A stretch of DNA of 64,000 nt from Saccharomycopsis phalli (taxonomy: Eukaryota > Ascomycota > Saccharomycetes > Ascoideales > Saccharomycopsidaceae), in contig CP073217.1 in assembly GCA_020342235.1 (NCBI GenBank), positions 1,054,001-1,118,000 of the forward strand. Reading direction: 5' to 3'. Below, piece after piece: positions 37,107 to 47,909 of this stretch. The notes beneath the pieces were generated by a model. The model had not been told where the DNA came from, did no database searches, and worked only from the letters and a program-made list of their open reading frames with translations. A program made the translations under genes and the position numbers. Position 1 is the stretch's first letter. Each line of letters starts with the position of its first letter.

Positions 37107-37296
37107 GGCATCTACCCTCGGCATGTATCTAGTATATTTGAAAATTGATTTATATCCCACTTCCGTATGTGTTCCGGGTAACATGAGGACTCTTTCGCTT
37201 TGTTTTTGTCCCCTTTGTTGAGGGAGACTTGCTGTCGAGTCTACTTTATAGAGGTAAAGCACAAATTGTCTCATCAAGCCGGTAACAGAAGCGAAG

Positions 37297-39885
37297 ATGG
37301 ATCAACAACCGTTTGATTCCACCAATTTTGATCAGTTCAGGTTGCAGAATTTCCCACAATTCTCTCAATTTTTGACTTCTACCTCTACCCAACCGCAAAC
37401 TCAGACTTCTGATCCCCATCGTCAGAGACACGAACAAACGCGTATCGACGATGCTTCATTATATTTAAGAACCACTTCGGTTGGCACAGGCGTCGATACT
37501 GTAGATTCCGTCCCAATACTTAATCAAGATGCAGAAAATGCACTTCTTCTTGATAAGGACGAGGAGGACCTTAAGCTACCCCGAGCAACTCTACAGCAGA
37601 AAATCGATGTCCTAGACTGGTACCATGCTAGTGATAAAAAGTCTCAGCAGCACGCCGTGCTGCATTTTCAACGATACAAGAAGTTTGCCATTACAAAGTC
37701 TTCCTTTAATCGATGGATTAAAGTCGAGCCCAAGCTCCGCAATGATTTGAAAAATATTAGCTACGCGTATCGATCCATATATAAGACCAAGCCTAATTTG
37801 AAAAACCCAGAAATCAACCGCGCCCTAGAAATATATTATGAGCAGAATTTATACGAGAAAAATATTGACCAGGTCAGCGAGCGGTTGCTCCTTAAAAAGT
37901 TCCAGAAGTACGCGTTAATGTTTGATCCAGATTTCGACATGAACAAGGCAAAACGGTCCAACGGCTGGTTGCACCATTTCAAAAAGAAGAATTCGACTAA
38001 AAAGAAAATCATCCTGAATTTTTTTGTCGAGCAAGAGCGAATCTTTGTGACGAAGTACTTGAACGCTGAAAAAGTGCGTATCAAAAACCAGTTGAAAAGT
38101 TATAAACTTAGCGACATTTATCACTTTGATGAATTGCGAGTGACTTCTGACTTGCCGGGTATCAAGCAGTTTGACACCTCCGGTCTACATATTATCGAAA
38201 TATTAGTGGGATTATGTGTAAATGCTGATGGCAGTGAATTCATTGATCCTTTGATTATTGGAAAAGATAGATACCTGAATGATATTAAGTTAAAGAACTT
38301 TCTGAATTATTTTCAGCATCCTTCTGTGACAATAACCTCTGAGATTTTCTTAGAATATCTAACAGATTGGGATAACAGATTGGGTCGAAGTTTCCCTTCT
38401 CGCAGAATCGCACTTTTGGTGGATACGCTATATGCTCACATAATTCCGACTGAATCTCTTAAACACATTGAGTTGATTTATTTTAGTCCTAATTTTATAT
38501 CTTACCTTTCTTATCCTGTTGAGTTATTCAATAAGAATATAGCAAGTTTGACGGAAGTGTTACCAGATCCACATGGAAAGGCCAATTTTAGTTATCGAAC
38601 AAAGGACGTTGTCTTATTAAACAGCAATGCGAAGAAGCTTGGTCGGCTTGAAATTCAGCCGTTGAATTTAGGCGTATCGCGAATCTTCAAATCATACTTT
38701 AAGTTGAATTTATTTGAGTACTACCTCTCTCAGCTACTCTGTCTTCAAAGCGGACCAGGGTCTGTTGGTGACTTTTCAGCAGAGTCTATCTGTAAAGTTA
38801 TAAACGGAATTGGTGAGGTGGACCTTATTTATTTTGTGACGGAAGGCTGGGATTGGTTGAAGGTAGAGAATGAAATCTACGAGAGAAATGTCATGAAGGC
38901 AGAGAATATTGATGGGAATGCTTCTGACTTTACTAAATCTGCTCGCAAAAATATTGTGTCTAGCTGCTTTAAGAACAGTGATATTCTACCACTATTTAAT
39001 CTAGTGGATTTAACCACCGACGTTCATTCTAATCCAATCAACCCTATAATATATCTGGACTATTCGAAAGAGTTTAAATTACTCAAGATTTTGAAGGTCT
39101 TTGAATTTAAGAAGTTAATACGGTTAGAAAAAAAGAAGCCTTACTTGAGGCTCAGTCGAACTACGCCTGCCGATTATTTTCCTTTGAAAATCGAGGATAT
39201 CTTGTTTCCAAATGAAGAGTTTGTATTAAACAAGCACTTGGGAGATGAACAAATTGTTAGACTAGTTAAGCAAGAAATGGCAAACTTTGAAAAAGCACAA
39301 GATGACTTTGATAAGAAACCGATTGATCTTAGTGAGTTTTCTAGTGCAATTATTGACGATCAGCTTCAGCAAATTGATTCACAGCGGCATATTGAAGATA
39401 CCCCGATGACTGATGAATCGTCCGATGAAAGGAATTTAAATGATATGATACGTATATCTAAGCTTTTGTACAATGACGTGAAAGGTTTTTTGGACAAAGA
39501 TACAGGAGAAAAATATTCAAAATCGAAGTACTACTTCAGAAACTTCTTGGTTTCATTTATGCTTGAATCCAATGAGTATATTTTTAATTCTGAACAATAT
39601 GGACAGGTAAACAACGATGATCAAGGTATTGATAATTATTTTGGCTCGTTAAATAAGAAGCACAGTAAGTATAAGCTGAAATTTGTGGCAGAGGGTGATT
39701 TGGGCCATACCCAAAGTACAGTGAACGCGTCTGTCGTAAATATTGAGACATTGTTCAATGCCAACCTACATAGAAGAAGCGTGGCAGAGGCATTGGAATA
39801 TGAGAAGGAAAGGAAGAAGTTGGAGCAGGGCAACATACAGGATGTTCTTAATACCCAAGGTACTACTACGGTAGGCCTACCATAA
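37297..39885 (+). CDS. CENP-B/Pdc2-like DNA-binding protein derived from a pogo transposase
   Basis: The product is 862 residues. After a Gln/Ser/Thr-rich N-terminus come two helix-turn-helix units (about residues 93-145, LPRATLQQKIDVLDWY ... SSFNRWIK; and about 165-235, a Tc5/CENP-B type with SNGWLHHFKKKN) and a degenerate pogo DDE domain (HFDEL; later RRIALLVDTLYAHI; then YFSPNFISYLSYPVELF). The first two acidic positions are kept and the third is Glu rather than Asp. The second half is fungal-specific. Domesticated proteins of this kind include S. pombe Abp1/Cbh1 and yeast Pdc2 (thiamine and pyruvate decarboxylase genes). No terminal inverted repeats or target duplication are seen, so it is a host gene. 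Which paralogue is not clear. Confidence 0.7.
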   Translation: MDQQPFDSTNFDQFRLQNFPQFSQFLTSTSTQPQTQTSDPHRQRHEQTRIDDASLYLRTTSVGTGVDTVDSVPILNQDAENALLLDKDEEDLKLPRATLQQKIDVLDWYHASDKKSQQHAVLHFQRYKKFAITKSSFNRWIKVEPKLRNDLKNISYAYRSIYKTKPNLKNPEINRALEIYYEQNLYEKNIDQVSERLLLKKFQKYALMFDPDFDMNKAKRSNGWLHHFKKKNSTKKKIILNFFVEQERIFVTKYLNAEKVRIKNQLKSYKLSDIYHFDELRVTSDLPGIKQFDTSGLHIIEILVGLCVNADGSEFIDPLIIGKDRYLNDIKLKNFLNYFQHPSVTITSEIFLEYLTDWDNRLGRSFPSRRIALLVDTLYAHIIPTESLKHIELIYFSPNFISYLSYPVELFNKNIASLTEVLPDPHGKANFSYRTKDVVLLNSNAKKLGRLEIQPLNLGVSRIFKSYFKLNLFEYYLSQLLCLQSGPGSVGDFSAESICKVINGIGEVDLIYFVTEGWDWLKVENEIYERNVMKAENIDGNASDFTKSARKNIVSSCFKNSDILPLFNLVDLTTDVHSNPINPIIYLDYSKEFKLLKILKVFEFKKLIRLEKKKPYLRLSRTTPADYFPLKIEDILFPNEEFVLNKHLGDEQIVRLVKQEMANFEKAQDDFDKKPIDLSEFSSAIIDDQLQQIDSQRHIEDTPMTDESSDERNLNDMIRISKLLYNDVKGFLDKDTGEKYSKSKYYFRNFLVSFMLESNEYIFNSEQYGQVNNDDQGIDNYFGSLNKKHSKYKLKFVAEGDLGHTQSTVNASVVNIETLFNANLHRRSVAEALEYEKERKKLEQGNIQDVLNTQGTTTVGLP

Positions 39886-40377
39886 AACATTGATGAGGGT
39901 TGTATTAGTTGGTAATGTATTATAATACTGGTAAATTCTGGTGTAGTAATAGTAAAGACAATTGGTGTATTTAAATTGGTTACTCCAGGAACTGTATTTC
40001 AAATGACTAATTGATTAATACAAATGTAAATATTTCGCAAGCACACATGTCTTCCCCGTTTATATACGATCTTGCATGAGGCGGGGCTACCATTATCCTT
40101 TCGCCCTAAAGTGAAATGGGAATTGGAGATTTATGAGATTTGGCAATATTGGTTATTTGTCAAGTTTGAAGAAGCAACATAGGCCAAGTGTATCATTTAA
40201 TTATTAAAATAATATGCTCTTTTTATTCACTAATTGTAAGTATTTCAAGCAACCTATCTATTGTCTAGGAGGCCAACACTGATTACTGCCTCGGTTTGCA
40301 TATACAAAAGTCTATAAAAAGGGCTCATTAACCCCTTGTAATGTTTTTAAAAACCAAGACTGGCACATTATATAGAC
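39886..40377. other. intergenic, promoter of the glutathione transferase gene
   Basis: 492 AT-rich bases with no gene-like frame. A TATA-type element (TCTATAAAAA, 40310-40319) lies about 60 bases before the GST start. Confidence 0.55.
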
Positions 40378-41118
40378 ATGACTAAAGTGATTCTTCATTG
40401 GTTAGAAGCTTCTCGTTCACACAGAGTGATGTGGCTCTTGGAGGAATTGAGGATACCATATGGGATCAAGGCTTATTCTCGAGATGAAGCTCTCGGAAAT
40501 ACTGCTCTCAAGAAATACCACCCATTGGCAAGATCACCGGTGATTGAAGTATTTAAAGATAATTCAGACAAGCCTGAGATTGTCACTGAAACATTGACCA
40601 TTTTCAAGTACTTGCTCGAGAACTTCGATAAGGATCACAAGTTGACTCCAGCAAACCCGGCTGATAGAGCTACCATGAATTACTATATGAATTTCTGCGA
40701 AGCTACCCTTCAGCCTGCCTTGGTCTCAATGCTTGTAGGTAAAATTATGCAAGGGGTATGCCCTCCTGAAGAAGCACCTCTTTACAAAAAGGTTGCGGAC
40801 CATACAAACAAGTTCTATTACATCCCGGGAACAAAGACAAACTTGGCTTTTATTGATGGAGAATTGGCCAAATCTCGATCGGGGTGGCTTGTTGGTGACA
40901 AGTTATCTGCGGCTGACATAATTTTCGAATTTGCTTTGTATCAAATCACCTTTGATCCAAAGATTAATGTGTCGGATGTTATTGGACCTGGTCTAGATTT
41001 GAGTAAATATCCAAATATTGCCAGATGGGCCACTAATGTCAATAATAATGCTGCTTATAGCAAGGTCACTAAGGAGGCCGCAGCTGAATTGGAGAAAGCA
41101 AAATCTGCTGGTCATTAG
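40378..41118 (+). CDS. glutathione S-transferase (Gtt1-like)
   Basis: The product is 246 residues. An N-terminal thioredoxin-like domain (VILHWLEASRSHRVMWLLEELRIPY, then SPVIEVF and ETLTIFKYLLENF, the glutathione-binding Glu-Thr) is followed by an all-alpha C-terminal domain with the conserved LVGDKLSAADIIFEFALY. The serine-rich SRSHR start resembles fungal Gtt1, an ER-associated GST. It conjugates glutathione to electrophiles or reduces peroxides. A canonical promoter precedes it. Confidence 0.92.
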   Translation: MTKVILHWLEASRSHRVMWLLEELRIPYGIKAYSRDEALGNTALKKYHPLARSPVIEVFKDNSDKPEIVTETLTIFKYLLENFDKDHKLTPANPADRATMNYYMNFCEATLQPALVSMLVGKIMQGVCPPEEAPLYKKVADHTNKFYYIPGTKTNLAFIDGELAKSRSGWLVGDKLSAADIIFEFALYQITFDPKINVSDVIGPGLDLSKYPNIARWATNVNNNAAYSKVTKEAAAELEKAKSAGH

Positions 41119-42139
41119 ACGTAAACGTAAATTATCGCGTCTGTCGCTAGTCATGTGAATTTGATTGAAATACAATGCTCAACGAATAACACTTGTAGTT
41201 ATAACAAAAAATATATTTTCTTGTGGATTCCTGTGAAAATATTATCAACTTTGATACTTCGTAAGGATTCTACTACAGTTTGTGTTTCCGCGTACATACT
41301 GTTTACATTCGACCTATACCAAGCCGCAATACTTTATGTGTAATCCCAATTGTCATCAGGTTATGATGATTAGCTATATTCTTTAATTATTATGGACTCA
41401 CTATTGTTAAATATATTGTGAGACGCACGATAATTTGGTCTATGATTGCTGTAGAAAATTCTAAAGTTGACTCAAGAATAAACCACAAAACATTGAATTT
41501 CAATACTCTTTTTGGTGTAAATTTTAAATCGATTTTTATAAATGATATCGTACGTCTATTAAGTTAAATAATTTATATAAAAGTCAATATATATACGCTT
41601 TTCCTCAAAAAGATTATATTAGAACCAAATTATTAAAAAAAAACAAAGAAATTAGGAGAGTTTACCAAGGAAAAAGTAAAGAGGAGTATTAATAGAATAA
41701 TCATATTTTTTTTAAAAAAAAAAAATAGAAGAAAAGAAAGTTAAAAGAAATTCTAATAATATCAACGGGGTATCAACTCGTCATTTCGCATTCTTCTCTA
41801 TGTACTTGGGTTACCTGAGGTTGACTTGACGCATGCCAGGCCAATTACTACGCGTGTCGGAAAATAATAATAGCACAAAAATTAGAGGGTAGTACGGATG
41901 TATCATATAGCAATCCAATACCCAATATCATAAAATTTAGATGGCTATTTCACAATGAGTTCCTTTAACGTTGAGCATCTCAAGTTAAATGTCATTGCAG
42001 GTGAAGCTTAGTACCAATACAAATAGAAATCTCCTGAAACCTGTGCTACCAATAAAATGCTTACAATTAGATTACCAATCCACAGCTGTTCGCAGTGATT
42101 TATTACTAATATACACATATATAGACCCAGACAAAAAAA
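41119..42139. other. 1-kb convergent AT-rich gap, no gene seen
   Basis: It lies between the stops of the GST and H2B genes. Long A runs (41635-41740) and no open frame of note. No tRNA or clear snoRNA boxes found. Confidence 0.55.
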
Positions 42140-42532
42140 CTAAGCAGAAGAAGAGTACTTAGTCACCGCACGCGTACCCTCAGAAACAGCGTGTTTGGCA
42201 AGTTCTCCTGGCAAAATCAATCTAACGGCAGTTTGAATTTCTCTAGCAGATATAGTAGATTTCTTATTGTAAGCAGCCAACTTGGATGACTCAGTAGCAA
42301 TTCTCTCAAAGATGTCACTCACAAAAGAGTTCATGATAGAAATAGCCTTCTTAGAGATACCAGTATCCGGATGGGTCTGCTTCAACACCTTGTAAATGTA
42401 TGTGTTGTAAGTTTCCTTTCTGGACTTTCCTCTCTTCTTTCCATCAGCTGGAGCAGAGGTAGTCTTTTTAGCAGCAGGCTTCTTAGAGGCTGGGGCCTTA
42501 GAGGCAGGTTTCTTTTCAGCTTTTGGGGCCAT
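42140..42532 (-). CDS. HTB1: histone H2B
   Basis: The product is 130 residues with the Lys/Ala-rich N-terminal tail ([23 protein letters not shown]) and the histone fold [38 protein letters not shown]. The C-terminus AVTKYSSA holds the ubiquitylated lysine. Divergent from H2A, sharing a 234-base promoter, as in other yeasts. Confidence 0.99.
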   Translation of the reverse strand: MAPKAEKKPASKAPASKKPAAKKTTSAPADGKKRGKSRKETYNTYIYKVLKQTHPDTGISKKAISIMNSFVSDIFERIATESSKLAAYNKKSTISAREIQTAVRLILPGELAKHAVSEGTRAVTKYSSSA

Positions 42533-42766
42533 GTTTAATTATAATAAAAGTGTGATACAAATAAAAAATTCTAATCTGGGTGACCGTCCATTTATATAGA
42601 AATATCAAGCACACTAGGAGGTGAGACGCGTGCTGAAAACTTCGCGTATCATGCGTAGTCTGTGGACCGGACCATGAACTACACCAGGTACATAAGTCAG
42701 TATATATAAGGTACTTGCGCAACTAATAATTTTTTATTTTTACAACACTCGAATAACTATTTTATA
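42533..42766. promoter_or_regulatory. bidirectional H2A/H2B promoter
   Basis: A 234-base gap between two divergent histone starts. A TATA box for H2A (TATATATAAGG, 42701-42711) and one for H2B on the minus strand (TATATAAA, from about 42597) are visible. The middle has GC-richer sequence (ACTTCGCGTATCATGCG, 42638-42654) where histone UAS elements would sit; I cannot prove an Spt10 site. Confidence 0.6.
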
Positions 42767-43162
42767 ATGTCCGGAGGAAAAGGTGGTAAAGCTAGTTCAG
42801 CTGCTAAGGCTTCTCAAACCAGATCGGCCAAGGCTGGTTTGACTTTCCCAGTGGGAAGAGTCCACAGATTGCTTAGAAAAGGTAACTACGCACAGAGAGT
42901 CGGTTCTGGTGCCCCAGTTTACCTTACTGCTGTTTTGGAATATTTGGCCGCTGAAATCTTGGAATTGGCAGGTAATGCCGCAAGAGATAACAAGAAGACC
43001 AGAATTATCCCAAGACACTTGCAATTGGCCATCAGAAACGATGAGGAATTGAACAAGTTGTTGGGTCACGTTACCATTGCAGAGGGTGGTGTATTGCCAA
43101 ACATCCACCAGACCTTGTTGCCAAAGAAGACTTCTAAGCCGAAGGATTCTCAAGAATTATAG
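42767..43162 (+). CDS. HTA1: histone H2A
   Basis: The product is 131 residues: [44 protein letters not shown], the acidic patch region [21 protein letters not shown], and a C-terminal SQEL that is the Mec1/Tel1 phosphorylation site (gamma-H2A). A canonical yeast H2A. Confidence 0.99.
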   Translation: MSGGKGGKASSAAKASQTRSAKAGLTFPVGRVHRLLRKGNYAQRVGSGAPVYLTAVLEYLAAEILELAGNAARDNKKTRIIPRHLQLAIRNDEELNKLLGHVTIAEGGVLPNIHQTLLPKKTSKPKDSQEL

Positions 43163-43394
43163 GTTTAGGTTTTACATTTAATATGCGTGTATAATAGATT
43201 CTGGGTAATATAAGTTAAAAAAAAATGTAAAAACTTGTCTATTATTTAAGTAATTTATATTATAGTGCCTGCGTTGTTTGATTGACGCGCACCAATAGTC
43301 GTATACACTTCAAATGCAATGAAACAAACCTCACACATATCACGTGCCAACATGAAAAAAACTTGACCGTCTCGAGTAGAAGTTACCACGAATA

Positions 43395-43862
43395 ATGCTA
43401 AGAAGTAGCGGTGTATATGGCCAGTGGTGCGTGAAAAGCTTTTCGACTTCTACCAGATATGGGAACTCAATCAACAGAACGACTGCCACGTTGATTGAAT
43501 TGATGAGGGGCGACCAAACTAAGGTAACTAATGAGGTTCCAGAAAGACAATTTACATTTAATGTGGGACGATCTATTAGTGATATTAAAAGACAGGCAGA
43601 GTCTATTAGAATGAATGAAACTAAAGGTGCCATACTCAAAGTTGAAGTGAGATCTGCGGATCAAGTGGAAAAAGCAATCAAACAGCTACGGAACTTGGTC
43701 AGAACCAATAGAATTTCACAAGAGGTCAGAGAACAGCGATTTCATATCAGAAATGGTGTGAAGAGAAGAGAAACTCGATCCAAGAATCACAGGGCTCAGT
43801 TCAAAGAGGGATTTTTGAATATGTTGAACAAGGTTAAAGATGCAAAGAGAAAAGGATACTAG
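43395..43862 (+). CDS. MRP21: mitochondrial ribosomal protein Mrp21 (bS21m)
   Basis: The product is 155 residues. Basic presequence MLRSSGVYGQWCVKSFSTSTRYG, then a linker and the bS21-type helical C-terminus (VEKAIKQLRNLVRTNRISQEVREQRFHIRNGVKRRETRSKNHRAQFKEGF), ending in a Lys-rich tail. The pattern of short basic helices (RRETRSKNHRAQF) is that of S21. Length resembles yeast Mrp21 (177). Confidence 0.85.
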   Translation: MLRSSGVYGQWCVKSFSTSTRYGNSINRTTATLIELMRGDQTKVTNEVPERQFTFNVGRSISDIKRQAESIRMNETKGAILKVEVRSADQVEKAIKQLRNLVRTNRISQEVREQRFHIRNGVKRRETRSKNHRAQFKEGFLNMLNKVKDAKRKGY

Positions 43863-44161
43863 TTCAAATATGATAGTATATTGAGTAATGTCCATTACTA
43901 AACTATGAAAAGTTATAATATGTATCACGAGTGAAAAATTGGAATCTAATATTATGGAAGGTTGAATTTATTAACTATTAGGTTATAACCACTGTAAATA
44001 GGACTAGTTATAAATAGAGACATAAAAATTTGTGGTCACTAAAGGCTTTACAAACAATAAGAAAATTGACGTACTTCGTATGATGTCAAAAATCTAACGT
44101 ACAAAAGGTAGTATTATATAATAAAAATAAAGACACTTAAAATTATAAATGCAAAAAAGAA

Positions 44162-44244
44162 CTCCTCATCAGGGGCTCGAACCCTGGACATTTCGGTTCC
44201 TTATTTCTAAAAGCCGAACGCTCTACCAACTGAGCTAATAAGGA
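44162..44244 (-). tRNA. tRNA-Lys (anticodon TTT) with a 10-nt intron
   Basis: On the minus strand the acceptor TCCTTAT pairs with ATGAGGA, the D-arm is GCTC AGTTGGTA GAGC, the T-arm CAGGG TTCGAGC CCCTG and the anticodon stem TTCGG/CCGAA. Seventeen bases (CTTTTAGAAATAAGGAA) lie between the stem halves, so a 10-nt intron after position 37 must be removed to give the loop CTTTTAA. The body matches yeast tRNA-Lys(UUU), which also has an intron, but of 23 bases. Mature length is 73. Confidence 0.95.
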
Positions 44245-45610
44245 CGGAGTTATAAGATTTTTGCGAAATTAAGATTATACATACTATTATTTGAGGCAAA
44301 CGAATAATTGCTTGTATTTGATGAATATCAACAAGGTATATTGATAAAAATATATCAAGTATCAAATAAATATCCGAAATATCGAGGTTCCAAAAAGAAG
44401 AGCTTCATACTCAAATATGAACATTGATTTTAGTTAATAATATTGTTTCAGTATCAAATTTTCAGTAAGCAACAATGTTGTAGTACAGTGGCCAGTTACT
44501 ACTGTAATATGCGAAAGTCTTGACAAATAAACTTTGTATGTTCATAGAAACTTCCCATGCCGTGTCACAAGGTGCTAGGAGATGCTTGTCATAAGCTAAT
44601 GTAAAAATAGAGTGATTTGATTCTTTTTCAGCGCCCCCAAGGCGATCCTCAGCTTAATTTCTCAATTATTCAGTGTGTCCAGCTTCATTGATGATAAAAT
44701 GCTATGACTCTTTCAAAATGAATACCTTAAATGCAAGAGATGTGAAATTGATTCTTCCACTGTCATACATGACCAGAACGTGATAGAACAGCACACTTCG
44801 AACACATGATGAGAACAGCGGCGAGGCTTTTCACATATCGACACCTAATACCATACATCAACAACAAAATAGCTCCCATTGAAGTTCTTAGTCCCATAAA
44901 ATTACTATTGTATTGATTAAGGATTTTCAAACATTGAGGATACTAGATTAAAAACATCTCTATCGTGTTTCAGTCTAACCTTGGACTAATGTCACTCCTC
45001 TACAACCTTGAACTCATCAGAATTTCTTTTCCAAGAAAGAGACAACACATAAAATCATATAAAGCAAATAGCAAGCTAATTTCATCGAAATATGTCCCTA
45101 TCTAATCCGAAACATCATGATTCATAATAATGTTGTTTTGTATTACTAATTTGGCAGCCCTCGTTATGCGACAGGCTGAGAATGGAGAATTAAAAATCAA
45201 TCCGATCGAATTTACTCTAAACCTGCCACTAGTATTGTTGTCTTAATTAAAGTTACCTGTTGTTCCTCCTCCTTACATATAATGTCTGAGAAGCTACAGT
45301 CCAGCCATGTGTAAATCATGCTAATAATCAACACCATGACCTATGCTTAAACATACTAGTAGACGTAATAGAAAAATAATATTATGTGATCACTATCATC
45401 TAACTAAATGCATAATTTATTTAGCACATGTGGCAATGCCTATTTTCCACCAGTTGAAAGAAAATACTACAGTCATTGACCGAATATTTCCCCCCTTTTG
45501 CAACATACATGCCATTGGCTAAATATATTGGTTGCAAACTTTCTAAATATTAGAAATTGAGAGGCATTCATACTTACACAATACCCAATTATAAACGAAA
45601 TCAATAGCCA
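44245..45610. other. 1.4-kb AT-rich gap, no gene seen
   Basis: Between tRNA-Lys and the 116-codon frame. No long open frame, no spliced gene I could assemble and no clear repeat. AT-rich throughout, a usual setting for decayed insertions near tRNA genes. Confidence 0.5.
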
Positions 45611-45961
45611 CTATATTTTCAATTTTACTTTTACTCTCGGTATAAAATCTTTAGCCGGTTTGTCATAATACCTGATTAATGGAAGTACATTGTTCTTGGT
45701 GTTCCAAATTAGAGTCTTCGTTTCAAGGATGATCTTCGTTGTACATTCCATGGTGTGTGAAACACCTACAGACCTCAGGTAAGACGACGCAATGCCAAGA
45801 ATTGGAACTACCTTAAACACACTTGAGAATAATAGATATTTCAACGCATAATAAATAATTGGTATGATATACTCAGAACCATTCAAAACCAAATATAACA
45901 AACAAATACTCACGTAAACAGCTCGAACTTCTATAAATAGATTTACAATGTTTAAAGACAT
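45611..45961 (-). CDS. hypothetical 116-residue membrane-type protein
   Basis: An ATG-started frame downstream of the gag gene on the same strand, 46 bases after its stop. The first half is hydrophobic (about residues 14-60, two possible membrane segments: VYVSICLLYLVL, YIIPIIYYALKYLLF), the end is basic (DFIPRVKVKLKI). I do not recognise it, and AT-rich DNA can give such frames by chance. It does not look like a retroelement protein. Confidence 0.3.
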   Translation of the reverse strand: MSLNIVNLFIEVRAVYVSICLLYLVLNGSEYIIPIIYYALKYLLFSSVFKVVPILGIASSYLRSVGVSHTMECTTKIILETKTLIWNTKNNVLPLIRYYDKPAKDFIPRVKVKLKI

Positions 45962-46007
45962 TACTGCTAATCAAATAAATAGAAAATTCACAAAAGAGAT
46001 ATCAGTC

Positions 46008-46952
46008 TCACTGGACACTTTGATATCTTCTGACCCATGCCCTCTCTTCCTTTTTGTCCTTTTTCTTCTTATCCACACGTCTCTTTATACTACAAAACTT
46101 TATATAATGTCCTTTCTTTTTACAATAGAAGCAAGCGCCGGACAGTCTCAATTGAAGGTAAAGATACTTGGTTAGCCCATAAGGATACGAACCACACTTC
46201 TCGTATTTTTCTATTGGGTATCTACTTTCAAGGATTGCATGATTGATAAAATCATTCCACAAAGACTTGGACCGACGGAATACTTCAGTATCATCCATGG
46301 TCTTACCTTTAGCATCAAGTATGAATTGAGTGTACTTATTTCTGATATGTTGTTGAATGTTAACTAAATCCTCGTACTCTTTCGTAACAATTATATTAGT
46401 TAATTTCAATTCCTTCAAAAAATATCTAATAGCGGACTGAGAAGTTATGGCCTCATCAAGAAGAGTTAACATTGCATTGAATTCATTACAAAACTCTTCC
46501 AAGTTACCAGAAAATTTAACAGCAGTGTAGTTATTGCCAGGAACAAACCGCTGTCTTAATTTCGCCCGGAAAAAGTCCCAGCTGTCAGTAATACCAGACT
46601 CAATCAATATTAGATAAGTACTATAGTACCAGTCAAATGCATATCCTTCCAAGTGAAGAGAGGCGTAGTAACTCCAATATTTCTCGGAAATTTGAGCAAC
46701 AGCGGCAGCAGCCTTGACTTTATTGTAAAATATTTTCAAGGTCATGGGGCTAGAACTTCCGTCATACTTATACCCATCCATCATAAAGGAATAGCTTTGC
46801 GATTGGATGTCGGTAATTATAGTGTGCGAAGGGGTAGTTTCGTCTTCATCAAGGGAGGTGGCAGATTCAGAAGCGCTTTCATCACTGAAATGTTTAACTT
46901 GACTAACAGAAAAAGCGTCAAACAACTGGCCAATATTTGTTGGTGATGACAT
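46008..46952 (-). mobile_element. isolated LTR-retrotransposon gag gene, fossil or domesticated
   Basis: A single open frame of 314 codons, beginning with ATG. It has a retrotransposon Gag domain of the Ty3/gypsy type (about residues 70-200: AFDWYYSTYL, DSWDFFRAKLRQRFVP) and a CX2CX4HX4C zinc knuckle (CFYCKKKGHYIKFC) near residue 270, then a Lys-rich tail. No protease, reverse transcriptase, RNase H or integrase follows, and no pair of long terminal repeats was recognised in the flanks. The element as a whole is therefore incomplete, though this frame is open along its length. It may be a recent remnant or a gag gene kept by the host. It lies near a tRNA gene (1.8 kb away). Confidence 0.8.
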
Positions 46953-47549
46953 TGCGTTTAGGGAGTATTAACACCGCATGAGATCACAGAAAATCCGGTG
47001 ATGTGTGATACGCAGTTCTGTGGGCCAGTCTTGTGACTTTCTACACAAGGCAAGCAATCAGGGTTGGTGAGGATATTCTTAAAAGTTTCCTTTAGTAGAT
47101 ATAACCCCATTATATTTTTATCAAGTACTCGTTGCCTGACGTACCAGTATCCGTCATCTCGTACTTACATGCATACTGTATTGAGCACATCTTGACAGGT
47201 ACAGATACGTCCAATGGCATTCAATTTATTAACCGTGTTGAATCTTCGTAGTGGAAAATAATTTATATAGTGATTTTTATGGTCTTTGAGAGATTTAATG
47301 GTAAAGGGTAGAGAATATGCCAAAACACTGTACGATCACGTGATACAATAGCAATGGCCAATTTCATGTAACACTTTTTTATTACTTGATATAATAGGAA
47401 ATTAATATTATTCCTTGCATCGCGCATCTAGATGGCCAAAGTATTCGTAAGCGACTTGGTGAGCTAATTCCAAACTGAGTACATGATACCCGGACATAGA
47501 GTGTAGTACTTTTTACTGTCTCAGGCGATCATTCATTCCACTTTCACTC
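46953..47549. other. intergenic, upstream of gag and COX16
   Basis: About 600 bases between divergent starts. No gene and no recognisable terminal repeat. It holds a CACGTG-like element (ATCACGTGAT near 47335) about 210 bases before COX16. Confidence 0.5.
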
Positions 47550-47909
47550 ATGCCAGGTCTAAACTCTCGAGTCTTCCGAACCAGAGCGCAACAAGCACAA
47601 TATGAAAGAACAATTACAGGAAAATATCAAAATCTAATGAAACGAAATCCATTTCTATATTTTGGGTTGCCTTTTTTAACTTTGATGGGTGTCGGTTCAG
47701 TTGTATTAAGTAATTTTACAGCGGTCAGGTACGAAAGAAGGGACCGAAAGGTTCAAGAAATTACGGATGAAGATAATTTAAAAATCGTAAAGGGCAGAAG
47801 AAAAGTGGATGTGAAAGAGGAGTTTTACCGCTTACAACATATGGGCGAGGATGATTGGGAACCGAAGCGAGTGCCACGAATGAAGGGAGAATCAGAGAAC
47901 GTTTTCTGA
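47550..47909 (+). CDS. COX16: cytochrome c oxidase assembly protein Cox16
   Basis: The product is 119 residues: one membrane helix (FLYFGLPFLTLMGVGSVVLSNF) followed by the family signature AVRYERRDRKVQEI, then KGRRKVDVKEEFYRL and DWEPKRVPRMKGE. It is a mitochondrial inner-membrane protein that helps insert or mature Cox1/Cox2 of complex IV. Length and motifs are as in S. cerevisiae (118). Confidence 0.95.
   Translation: MPGLNSRVFRTRAQQAQYERTITGKYQNLMKRNPFLYFGLPFLTLMGVGSVVLSNFTAVRYERRDRKVQEITDEDNLKIVKGRRKVDVKEEFYRLQHMGEDDWEPKRVPRMKGESENVF

Noticed and set aside
41340-41460. C/D-box snoRNA (ATGATGA near 41361)
   Set aside because: No D box (CTGA) at a suitable distance and no terminal stem.
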